This document shows positions 52,649-63,359 of a DNA stretch of 64,000 nt, piece after piece. Origin of the DNA: Blattamonas nauphoetae (Eukaryota > Preaxostyla > Oxymonadida); NCBI GenBank assembly GCA_033064195.1, contig JARBJD010000009.1:1-64000 (forward strand), in the 5' to 3' direction. Numbering within the stretch: the stretch's first letter is position 1; every line of letters begins with the position of its first letter. Both the position numbers and the translations under genes were made by a program. The notes below the pieces were generated by a model. The model had not been told where the DNA came from and made no database searches. It saw only the letters and a program-made list of their open reading frames with translations.

Positions 52649-54237
52649 ATGGCAACAAACCCGTTTCAAAAGCCATACACACCGGATCCTACAATTAATT
52701 TCCCACAAAAATTGTGGTCAAACCCGAATGAGCTTTTCCAACGATTAAAACAAGGAAAAGAGTTCGACCTCTCTTCTCTCATCATTTCTGAACAAATTGT
52801 CTCTGATATGTTTCACCAGGGTGTATGAAGCTGTTATGGCACGTTGTAATAAGAATTGGCTTGCAGAAAAAGGATGGTTTGACAATGTCAAATCACGCAA
52901 ATTTAGTGAATTGACAATCCCTGGGTGTGTACTCTATGTCCCTCCTTCATCGTCATATTTGTCTTTATGCAATTATCAGGTCATATACTGACGCTTGGAA
53001 TATCTTAAAGGATTCAATCGTAACAATGGAATCGGCATCACAAAAAGCAGAACAGAGTTTTAAAACGTATTATGAGACAACAAAAACTGAGCTTGATCTG
53101 TACGCAAAACAGATTAAGACTATGGAAGATACATATAACAAAGTGACAAAGAAAAGAACGGCACACCGATCAGAAGTGGAGAAGGTTTCGTCTTTGATGC
53201 AGCCCTATCATTCCATCTCAGAAAAAAGACAAATATTTCTCTCTCTTCAAGGAGTGGGATGAGCTCGAAAATGATTTTTCACACAAAAGACAGGCAAATC
53301 CATCATCTCCAGAACTAGCAAAGGTTCACTATGATCTCAGTCATCATTTTTAGTTGGAAAAAGCGGTCGGTGACAAGGAACGATCAATGAGAGATGCAGA
53401 AGACGCGTATATTCAATCGGTTACTCAATGCCAGCAGTCAGAGAAGGATTGGGACGAAATGCTAATATCTCTTCTCCAAGAAGCCGAAGCACTGGAAATT
53501 AATCGTATTGACATTCTTGCGGAGCGAATGAAGGCAGTTGTTGATACGTGGACTGAAACTTTGCAGGTTAAGTCATCCATGGCTGAAAGAGCCTACCAAG
53601 CTGTCAACAGCATTAAACCAACAGAAGACATCAAACAATGGGTGGACCGCTCCTTCAAACCTTTCCACAGGCCACCATATGCAACTGCAAAGATCCCATC
53701 CCGAGTCTGTCATTTGCATCATCACTTTTCCATTTCTAGATTGATGGCTCACCGTATCCCAGTCCTAACCTTCCCAATCCCCCCACACAAATCCCTGTTC
53801 ATTTCCCAACATCAGCAACTGCTCCCCCGCCTTTCTTCCCAGACCCAATCATGTTCGTCCAGCATGAATACCGAGCAGAGGGTGACACTGACATCAACTG
53901 CGCCCAAGGCGAGCAAGTGACAGTGCTAAACATTACTGAAAGGGCGAGCGGTTGGGCTCAGGTCAAAACGCAGAGCGGGAGGGTCGGGTTCGTCCCTTTC
54001 ACATATCTCGCCGACACCGCTCCAGGAAACGATTCAACCGCACAATCCGTCGGACATACATCCAAAACTAGAGGAGTGATTATGACTGACTTTCAAGGTC
54101 AATCAGAATCGGAATTGTCTGTTTTTCAAGGCGACGTTGTGGAGTACACGGATGATGGGACAGAATGGTGCTACTGCACAAAAGAAAGTGATGGACTTTC
54201 AGGATTTGTGCCAACGACATATATTCAATCATACTAG
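52649..54237 (+). CDS. F-BAR-like protein with two SH3 domains
   Basis: It starts MATNPFQKPYTPDP, and several exons cover a coiled-coil N-terminal half (NELFQRLKQGKEFDLSSLI; VYEAVMARCNKNW; FKTYYETTKTELDLYAKQIK; EKDWDEMLISLLQEAEALE) in the order and lengths of an F-BAR domain. A 35-nt intron (GTCTGT..TTCTAG, near 53704-53738) precedes a Pro-rich linker. Then come two SH3 domains: FVQHEYRAEGDTDINCAQGE ... GRVGFVPFTYL and VIMTDFQGQSESELSVFQGD ... SGFVPTTYI. The layout matches Bzz1/syndapin-type proteins that couple membrane curvature to actin assembly. The first exon junctions near 52800-53000 were not resolved cleanly. Confidence 0.75.
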
Positions 54238-54305
54238 CTCTCATGTTGCCAGATAACGACAATTCCATCTTTCATCATTTGATCCATGTGTTCAATTCAT
54301 ATTTT

Positions 54306-54497
54306 TCACTTTGAGACTCTTCTCAAGATTTCTTTTCGATGCGAATAGAAGCCATTTATTGACACGACTGTTTGAGACAGTTTTTGTGTGAAATTCAAGG
54401 ATCGACCCATGACAAATCGAATTGTGATGGTGGATCTCGCCGTGATTGTGAAAAAACTGAAAATAGAAGAAAAAAGAAATGACTGAGTTTGATCCAT
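54306..54497 (-). CDS. 54-residue protein with a 27-nt intron
   Basis: A 14-base first exon (54484-54497, ATG GAT CAA ACT CA) joins across a 27-nt intron (54457-54483, GTCATT..TTTTCAG) to 54306-54456. The result is MDQTHFFTITARSTITIRFV ... INGFYSHRKEILRRVSK and a stop. The join keeps frame and the protein is basic, but no family is recognised. It sits in the gap between the F-BAR gene and the kinase gene, which are oriented toward each other, so a 3' untranslated region is the alternative. Confidence 0.35.
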   Translation of the reverse strand: MDQTQSFLFSSIFSFFTITARSTITIRFVMGRSLNFTQKLSQTVVSINGFYSHRKEILRRVSK

Positions 54498-54631
54498 CGA
54501 TGGATGAAGGATATATTTTCCCAATCTCTCAAAAAAAGAGAAATCAAAAAATGACATGAAAAGAACAGATAAAACCAAAACAAGAAACTTCAGGAACAGA
54601 ATGAGCTGTAGAGAAGAAAATATGTTCACTT

Positions 54632-57600
54632 CTATTGCCTGTCTTCTTTCTCCTCTTTCCTCCGCTCCTTTTCGCGGAAGGCGATGAGTGAGGCATGCGG
54701 CGGAGTGCTGTGGAGTTGGGAGAGAACACGGCGGATGTGAGGGGTGTGGAGGAGAGGGACAGATGGTGTGTGGAGAAAGTGAGAGATGCCTGGACGAGTG
54801 GAGTGTGAAGGAAAAAAGAGATGAACCTGAAATGAAAGGATGAGAAAGTGCCGCGCGGGCGTCGAGTCGCTGCGACGGGTTGTGTTGGAGGCACTGCGTG
54901 ACAAAGTTCTGAGAGGGAAGAATGAGAGACGAGAAAGAGGACAGACTCGGCAAGCTTCGGAGATGGCGATGTTCGGGAAGGGCACTTGGTGTGCGTTGTA
55001 GATGGTGTGTGTGGACAGAATGGCTGCGGGGGACATGTCGTGGCCGAAGGGCCGGCGAGCGAAGAGAAGCTGGTAGCACAGCACTCCGACGCTCCACACG
55101 TCCACTTTGGGGGAGATGCGGGGACTGAGAAGAAAGAAGAAGGGCGATGAGAGGAAGAACGTCAACGAGAAAGAAGGTGGAAAATGGCCAGTCTGAAATA
55201 GAAGTCACACCGCTCCTCTCGCCGGCCCTCATCCTCCCTCTCGCCGAGGCTGCGTCCGAAGCCTGGCGTGGAGGACGGCCTGAAGCACTCTGGTGGGAGG
55301 TACCAGTAAGTGCCTGCGCCCTGGCTCGTCAGCTCTGTCTGGTCGTCCCTCCATTCGTCCTTCGCTGTGTCCTCCTCGTCGTCCTCTCCATCGCTCTCGT
55401 CGTCTCGCAGCATCGCCTTTCCTTTGTCTTCCTTCCGCTTGTCCTCCTTTCCTCGCTCTTCCTTCTTCTTCACTTGCTTGCTGAGTCCGAAATCACTCAC
55501 CAGCAGTCTTCCCTTGTGGAACAGAAGATTGGCTGGTTTCAGGTCGTAATGGATCACCTTGTGCGAGAGAGACGACGAGGACAGATAAACCAGAGCTTGC
55601 AGTGTCTGTGAGAGAAGAATCCGAACTTCCGATTCGGAGAAGAGGAGAGTCTGGAGTGGAGAGATCGGAGGGGAGGCGGGCGACGGCAGGCTGAGTGGAT
55701 TGAAGACGGGGGTGGCGGGAGAGGAGGAGTGTGGAGCGGGGTGAGGACCGACACTCGGCGAGGACATCGGTGAAGTGGCGGAGAGTGGCGGAAAGTCGAC
55801 AGGCATCTGCTCGTCTCGTTCGTCGTTCTTTTCACTGTCCTCTTTTCTGTCGTCTCGTCTCTCCTCCTTCTTCTCCTCCTTTTTCACATCTGCTCTCCGC
55901 TTCTCCTCCATCCGCTCGACTTTCCGAAGTCTCTCCTCAACCTCAGCCTCCTTCTTCTTCCTCTCCTTCTCTCTCTCCCACACCCTCTGCCTCTCCCGAC
56001 GTTCGCTCATCTTCTCCTGAATCTTCTCGTCCAGACTGCCCTCCTCACACAGGGTGAGTGTGGACACAATCGAGTTGTCGTCGACGATCGTCACCTGATG
56101 CATTTGGACGATGTGCGGGTGGACCATCTCACTCTGCATCACACACTCTCGCACGACGTGGCTGAGGGGGAACGAGTGAGAGACGAGAGGTTGAGGAGAA
56201 GTGTGAAGAAGAGAAGACGGAGAATGAGAACGTACGGAGGGAGGACAAACCGGATGTATGCTGCCTTTCTCTCTCTGTTCCACTGTTGGTTCACTCGGTG
56301 GATCTTCAGTGCAACGGGATGCACACCGAACCTGCTCGTCGACGGCTGGATGAGCGGATTCTTCTTCTTCTTCGGCTGAGCCAACGAAGGACGAGAAGCG
56401 AGAATGTTGGAGAAGAACAGCGACTGCATACCTGCCACAACACGTGCTGGTTATTCTGCCCGGACGGTGATGGTGCCCGTTTGCTGTCGTCCTCGTCCTT
56501 CACTCGCCTCCTTTCATCTCGTGTCTCGTCGTCTTCCTCAGCCAGAATGTCGTACCCTCGCCACACTTCGCTGAACCCGCCTGCTCCCAAAAGCGACCCA
56601 AACACGAATCTGTTCACCAGATTGTTGCCAGTCAGCGGAGCGGAGGATTGCGAGCGACGACGACGGATTTCTGAGAGTGAAAAGAGACACGAAGGATGAA
56701 GGAGATGAGAGATGAGAAAAGATGGGACGGGGGATAACGAAGAAACGATGATTGACGAGGATGAATGGAGATTTGAATCACACCCTGCCAGATTCGTGTC
56801 TTCTCCAGCTCGAGTTGAAGACGCCGCACGTCGATTGCCTCAAGCTGGCTGTTGAGAGTGTGTTGAGCCGCGATGAGTCGGTGGAGGTCAGTGAAGAGAT
56901 ACGAGATGTGGAGATCTGAGAAGAAGGTGTTCGGTGAATGCGGGCAGAGGAGACGATACAAAAGGGAGGTGAGAATGGAGAGTGGGGCACACCATGTTCA
57001 GCAGCTGGCCGAGTTGGGTTTGGTGAGGAGAGCATTGTGTCGAGTGTGTTGAGAATGGAGGTCATCTCTTCGATGCCCTCCCTCCGCTTCTTCTCGATCT
57101 CGCGCTCGGCTTGCTTGACTTGAGTAAACTCTGTCCCGTCTTCCCACGCCTCGACATAGCGCACACCATCGCTGGAGGAGAGTGGAAGAAAAGTAGAAAT
57201 GAGGAGAGTGAGAATAAGAGACAAGTGGGGAGATGGATTGAACAATGAAGCGATGAGAGAGGGCACACTAAACAGTGACGATGTTCCCGATCTTCTTCCT
57301 CCGCTCTTCCCACTCTTCCTCTTTCTTCTTCTCCTCCCTCCGCACATTCGCTTTCACTTCATCCACAAGTGCCTTCCTCGCATCCCGTCGCTCGTCCTCT
57401 CTCAGCTTCTCGTGTCTCTGCAGATTGTCCTTCTGCTTCTTCACTTCGTCTGACAAGTGATCCAGCATCTCGCCCATCCTGTCCTTCTCTTCCTCCTTCT
57501 CTTCCAACACCACAATCAACTGCTCGCAGGTTCCATTCAGCTCCTTCAGCTGATTCTCCAAAAGTTGGTTCCGACTCCTTTCAGCATCGAGGAGTGATGC

Positions 57601-59348
57601 GAGCGACGCTGCCGAGACGACAGGCGACGGTGGAGAAGATGAGGGGCGGACTGAGGTGGATGTGATGTGCTGTGTTGGAGTGGTGCTGGGTTGGGTGGAT
57701 GACGTGAGTGGGGTGTGGTGTTCTGGCGGAGAGAGCGGATGGACGGAAGGAGCTTGCTTTCCTGCTTCGTTCATCGTCTCCTTCTTTTGCGGGGACAGAT
57801 AATAAAACGAAGGAGAGAATGAAATGGCCTGTGCATGCCGAGAAGGTGTCGACTGCCCGTCGTCCTCCTTCTTCTGTTCGTCTGTCTCGCCCTCCTTCGC
57901 TCGGTCGACAACCATGCCCGACCCTGCTGACTCGGACTGGAGGGCTGGATGGTGGGAGGATGCGGCTGCGGAGGATGTGAAGGAAGATGGGGCTGTGGCG
58001 GCCGAGGCGAGTGGCGGGTGGCGCGGGCGGTTGGAGTGCTGGACGGATGTGGAGTGGGTGAGTTGAGATGAAGTGTACTGCCAGTTTCTCTTCTCCTCCT
58101 TCTTTCTCTCGTCCTCGCTCTTCTCCCTCTTCTCCTCCCTTTCTCTGCTCTTCCGTGCACCCTCCTCTCTTCTCCTTCTTTCTTCCTCTTCTCTCTTTCG
58201 CTTCGCTTCTGCCTCTTCGACGACAGAGAAAGGAAGTGGGGCGCGGACTGGTGTTGTGGTGGCTGGGTAAACGTAGCTGGGCGGAGACAGAATATCGACC
58301 GACGAGATGGACGGCGGGGGAGACAGAGTGACGTCGAACGAGACGATAGCTGAGATGGAGACAGACAGGCGCGATGATGATGGTGATGAGAGAAATACAA
58401 GATGAAGAAGACGGGGAAGAGTGTAGAATTAAATTAAATGAACCAAAGAGCAGCTGATTTACGGAAGAAAAAAGAAGGGTCGGCATACAACTCTGATTAT
58501 CGTTCTTCTTCATCGTCTTCTCTGCGGTCTCCTTTCCGCGAGTTTCAGATTGTGAGACTTGTTTCCTCTTCCTTTTCTGAATTCGCTGGAGATATTGTAA
58601 TGGAGATGTGATGGATTGTCCCTGATTCGGAGATTGCGTGGTTCTAGGTGATGGTGATGTGAAAGTGTCTGGTGAGCTTGGATCTGAAACGGAAAAGGAG
58701 AAACCATAATAAGAAGCGGAAAAGACAAGAGAAATATGACTGATAAATAATAGACAAGGCGATAAGAAAAAGAATGAGCTTGCTTGGGTCTCCAGAGGAA
58801 AAGGAGCGATGCCACAAAGTAGTAAAGATAAAAAAATTCGTGTCAGTGAGAAAATAGGATGAGAAAGGTGATGTTCTAAGAATTGAACTCATAAATTTCC
58901 ACAAGGAATGGTGGAAGGACCTTCCCACAAGATTTAAGTCACTCGGAAAAGGTCTTGAATCATCGTTCAAACCTTGGATATCCTCTCCACCAAGTGGTCT
59001 ATGTACATAGAATCCGTGATTTTCAGGGGAAAGTGTGCGATCAGGGCTCGGTGAATCGATTGGTGAACGAAGGACAAATTTTGGCTGCTTTTTGCTTTCA
59101 TTTCCTTTCTTTCTGAGAGTTTTCGAACTGACAGGACCAGATTCGTTATGTTGATGTGGAGGAGGAGATAAAATGATTTGAGTTTGTTCAGCGTTAGGAG
59201 AGCGGGGAGATTGAAGTGAGGATGAGACGGTGTCAATATCATCAATCAGGTCTTGACTTGAAGTAGGAACAACTGGAGTGGGCTCAGAGAGTCGTTTTTC
59301 AAGGAGGGCCATTCTTTGTTGTGTTATATCATCGGGCCCTTGATTCAT
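54632..59348 (-). CDS. Tousled-like protein kinase
   Basis: A multi-exon gene starting MNQGPDDITQQRMALLEKRL at 59348. Ser/Pro-rich exons come first, then coiled coils (ERSRNQLLENQLKELNGTCE; ISYLFTDLHRLIAAQHTLN). The kinase domain follows: FGSLLGAGGFSEVWRGYD, PVALKIHRVNQQW, VIHYDLKPANLLF, LLVSDFGLSKQV, then the signature LTSQGAGTYWYLPPECF, which is diagnostic for Tousled-like kinases, and KVDVWSVGVLCYQLLFARRPFGHD. TLKs phosphorylate the histone chaperone ASF1 in S phase. Unusual here are charged or Ser-rich inserts: about 150 residues after the hinge (EKMSERRERQRVWEREKERK ...) and a Glu/Lys/Asp insert before the activation loop. The last exon ends KEEKEDRQ. Exon limits were not all resolved. 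Confidence 0.88.
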
Positions 59349-59540
59349 TCGAATTCAAAAAAATAAAATGTTGGGCCAAAAAAAGTCAACATGGTCAGAT
59401 GTCAGAGAAAAATGTTCAATAAAAAGCTAAGTCCCAACTTCGACAGTAAGATGCCTGTTCACGGATAGTGATAGGACGATAAGAGAATACAGTTCGTTGC
59501 ATTTTGGTTTGATCTCCTTCCGTTCGTTTATTCTAGTTCT

Positions 59541-61037
59541 ATGGCTCAAGGTATACAGTTCACCGTGTATAATCGATTCTTTCCTTTTTGTTTTTGCTGT
59601 TTTTCTCCATAAACCGTCCAAGTTGCCAACCAACGCCTCTCTATTCCTGTCGAAGTAGGGAATACCAGAGTCCGTCAGGAACGAGATCCACCAACATCTG
59701 ATACCATCGCAATCATGCAGTATTTTACGCCTCATTCGCTCCGACACAACAAACTTTCACAAATTAACCCACTTTATTCGCATCTCCCATTCACTGAACA
59801 ACGCCAAAATTCTCATCTCAATCTGTTCACATCATGTTCATCCCGTGGTATCAAGTCACCTCCACTCCTCTCGGATCCTCTTTTTCAACTCCCACGTGTT
59901 CTCTCTCCTCCAGTCCGCCTTTCACGGGAAGACAATCTCTTTTTCTCGAACGCCGTAAAGAATTACCAAAAACCTGTTGAACCGCGTCAGCATACGCACA
60001 TCCACATCAGCTCCAGAGATATTCGTCGTGCTCAGCAAAGGCAGCACTCTCCCTCTCCTTCTGATTCGTCTGATTCGTCAGGAGAACCAACCAGCAGTGG
60101 ACAAAGCGATATGACAGATGCCTCATCGTCATACACATCGGGAAGTGATTTTTCGCCTGGGAGCTATTCATTCAGCGACAACGACAGCTCCTCGTCGAAT
60201 TCCAGCCACTCCCGTAACTACCGAAAGATCAGCAAACACCATCACACGAGAGTGATGATGAAGATTATGGAGAAAGTGGGGCCTGACTTGTTGAATAAAA
60301 AAGTCAGAGTGCGGATGCACACGTCGAGGCGACGACGAAACGAAGAGCTGGACAATCAGAGCGAGTCGTCGGCTGTTCGCGAAGAAAAGATGCAGCCAGA
60401 GCCAACCCAGACACGCTCCATCCCTCCCCGCTACCCTCAGCCGCTCATGTCTCCGCCTGACGTCTCTCGAGAAGTCACTCTGTCACGACCCCAACCAATG
60501 CAGAGTGTCCCAGACCGGATGCAAGAAGTGAAGCCGCCAAGAAGTCCTCCAGAACTCCATTATTTGCCATCACCCTCGACTTCTCCTGTGGGTATCCCAA
60601 CACCAGCCCAAAACCAGCAATTCTCAACACACCTCCCCACAAGTCTCACACCCTCATCAATACACACCACTCAACCATCCCCGCCTCTCAAACACACGCC
60701 AACCCATTTATATCTTCCCTCTTCTTCTACCGCCTCCCAATCATCGATTCCCACAATTCCTCCCCTTCAACCCCTCACCGCTTCACCTATTCCTGTTACA
60801 TCACCAGGAACAGTCAATTCAAGTCCCACAGTCAAAACAGGAACTCCATCAGGAATCATGCCTCTTCCTCTCTTTCCAAGCAGCGGAAAACCTGTGATCC
60901 ATCAATCGGCAGCACAAAATGATTATAACGTGCATCTGAAGCTAAATGTGAAACCCGCGCAGATTTCTCCAGCAGTGCTCACAAATTTATTGCCAGTTGT
61001 AGATAAACATTCGAAAGGAGAGAAAAAGAAAAAATGA
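59541..61037 (+). CDS. disordered Ser/Pro-rich protein, two exons
   Basis: A short first exon, ATG GCT CAA G, joins across a 72-nt intron (59551-59622, GTATAC..CCAAG) to give MAQVANQRLSIPVEVGNTRV and then a frame running to 61037. Without the intron the first ATG would be 59715. The body is Ser/Pro/Thr-rich with a Ser/Asp stretch, a basic block (RVRMHTSRRRRNEELDN) preceded by KIMEKVGPDLLNKKVRVRM, and a C-terminus ending EKKKK. No domain is recognised. A divergent gap of 192 bases separates it from the kinase start. Confidence 0.6.
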
Positions 61038-61231
61038 TAGTCTCGTTTGTATGCCGCGGTTCTGATGCAAACCCCCATTTTTTGTTTTCTTTTGGATCAT
61101 TTTGATGATTCATGTTTGTCTTGAACTTCTCTTTCTTGTTCATACCCATCAAAATATTTTTTTCATGCGAATCTTTCTAAACCACCGAACCTCAGCCTTA
61201 CATCTGTCTTCATATATAAGTTATCAATCTA

Positions 61232-62023
61232 ATGACAACCAAATACACACCTGCGTGTTCTTTCAAGTCTGTGCGTGTCTCACCACTCCTTGATGACCCA
61301 CCGCAACTGTGGTGTATAAATCCTCTTTATTTACAAGTTTCCCAGCAAAGTATTCACGTCCTTGCTGTTTTTGTCTTTCTGCTTCCGATTCTCTGTCTAT
61401 TCCTTGTTCAAAATGCGGAATTAAGTTTGTCCTCAATTTTCTCACATTCTCAGACGACATTTCGACTGCTTGAGGTGTTTAAAGTATCGATTTACATCAC
61501 CTTACTATTGTGAATACTGTTCACCAAAAATCATTCAGTGTTCATGCCAAAGAGTCTGATCGCCAGTTTTCTTTCTCTTCCTTCTCACTGCAGAACACCT
61601 TGCTCAATCACGAAACTCTCGTCTACTCTCCATTGGATGGATTTTGGAAACATGCAGAATGTCTGAGGCAATGCTACAATTGCGAAACGCTTGATGATGT
61701 AATTCAGATGCTAATGTATCTTGGAGAACAGAAATGGTTTTTCTTTCCCAACATAATCTGATATTGAATCTTTTTCTGTGATCTGTGATTTGATTAGCCT
61801 TGGACAGACAGAAATATCTGAACATGACCAAGTTCAAGATGAAAAATCGGAACATTCACAGGAAGAAAACTCAATCATAAGCCCAAAATTTGTGTATCAG
61901 CCAATGAAGTCCAGAAATAGGTCTCTTACTAGAAATATAACCCTGGAAAGAGACCGTAAAGTCCCCAACACTACTCATCATCATTTCTCACAAGTTCAGC
62001 CATTCACGAGGTCAGAGGAGTAA
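61232..62023 (+). CDS. PHD-finger protein
   Basis: Five short exons join in frame through introns near 61311-61336 (26 nt), 61428-61456, 61544-61583 and 61737-61799. The joined protein, starting MTTKYTPACSFKSVRVSPLL, contains a C4HC3 finger: PCCFCLSASDSLSIPCSKCG, then IKRHFDCLRC, then YRFTSPYYCEYC. Another Cys cluster (IIQCSCQR ... LRQCYNC) follows, then an acidic and a basic tail ending QPFTRSEE. PHD fingers read histone H3 tails, so a chromatin role is likely. The aromatic-cage residues cannot be judged. The 5' end could extend further. Confidence 0.65.
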
Positions 62024-62181
62024 GCTTTCATGATCAACTCAAGTCCTTCCTCGGATATTCAATGACAGTGAGGTTGAGTATTCGAAAATGCAAGCAACAT
62101 GAACCAATTCTTGAATGTGTCCCACATATCTACTCAACTTGACAGAAATAAATTCAATGAAATGATGACATAAAAAATAGG

Positions 62182-63312
62182 TTATTTTTTCCTCAAAACG
62201 ACACCTAATGTGATTCCAACAATGGCCCCAGCTGCGATCAGGATTCCGAGAATGAGTAACACTAATCCACATGTCAGTTTTTTGTTTCTCTTTGTATGCT
62301 TTTCGGCCTTCGCCAGATCATCTGCACCACCTTCAATTCTCTGTGCAGCTGTGTACGCATTGTCTTCAGCAATTCCTGTGAGTGGAGAGAGACGAGAAGA
62401 CATAGAGATCATGGGAAATGGAGAGGAGTGGAATTACAATAAGAAACAGAATCATAAAAATGTAAAGGAAGAGACATAAGGGAAGAGGGAGGATGAGAGG
62501 GATGACAAACGCAGCATGTCTGTTTGTTGATTCAGAAGATGATTCATATCTTGTGTCATCTCATTGACCACTTGTGTATCACGCTAAGAATAATAGATGA
62601 ATAAAAAAAAAGAGATTGATCAAGGAAAACAACAGGATGAGCGATGAGAAAATATTGTGTCTGAAAGTGGATCTTTCTATTTCCTACAGACATAAAGCTC
62701 ATGGATTTGCTCGTTCCTATCTTGTAGAATAGCTGCTTGGTAAGTTGCCTGACTCTGCTCCTGTTGTTGAGCTTCTTCTCTTAACAGGTCAAAATATCAT
62801 TGAAATGTAAGCAAATACCGTTGCTGTTCGTATAATTTATCTTCTCTAAACAAAAAATGTGAGAAAAGTTTCGTCAAACGGCGATTGCATTGCACGCTGT
62901 TGTTGTTTCAGAAGTTTGTTGTTGATCGTTGTTTTCTTCTCGTTAAAAGTTCGCTCACAATCTGACAATGCTGATGCAAGAGCATCAAGGGCAAATCCTG
63001 CCTGAGCGTTCGACCGATTTTCGTTTTTCAGTCTTTGACATTCGGTACCTGTTCGAAGAGATAAGACAACCGAGAACGATACAAACCATAGACCCTGAGC
63101 TTTCTCGTGATGTCAGAAAATACATTATTAACATCCTGAGTCTTTCTGCAGAAATTGGGTTTGTGATAGACATTAGTGTGGCCAGATTAAGGAGAAATTG
63201 TATGATGAAAAGAGAAATGATACGAAGTCAAATTATTAATTGTAGAGGAAAGTTCATCCACATTTCGTTGTAGGGAAGCGATTTTTGGATCCTCGAGACG
63301 TGATGCACACAT
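62182..63312 (-). CDS. syntaxin-type Qa-SNARE, seven exons
   Basis: Seven exons join in frame with GT..AG introns (several of 34-40 nt). The protein starts MCASRLEDPKIASLQRNVDE, which fits a syntaxin N-terminal helix. It continues TRKLRVYGTECQRLKNENRS, QSPEDKLYEQQREEAQQQ and ILQDRNEQIHELYRDTQVVN. The SNARE motif runs EMTQDMNHLLNQQTDMLRIA with a central Gln at the expected zero layer, and a C-terminal anchor follows (LTCGLVLLILGILIAAGAIV). It would drive membrane fusion as one strand of a four-helix SNARE bundle. The start is the first ATG in frame, 47 bases after the HECT gene's stop on the same strand. Confidence 0.85.
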
Positions 63313-63359
63313 TCCCGGAAGAAAAAACTTGGTTAAGGGTGATCTATGGCGAAACTCAG

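Noticed and set aside
59427-59747. Minus-strand 106-codon frame between the kinase gene and the disordered-protein gene
   Set aside because: It overlaps the first exon and intron of the plus-strand gene, has no motif, and the plus-strand splice model is better supported.
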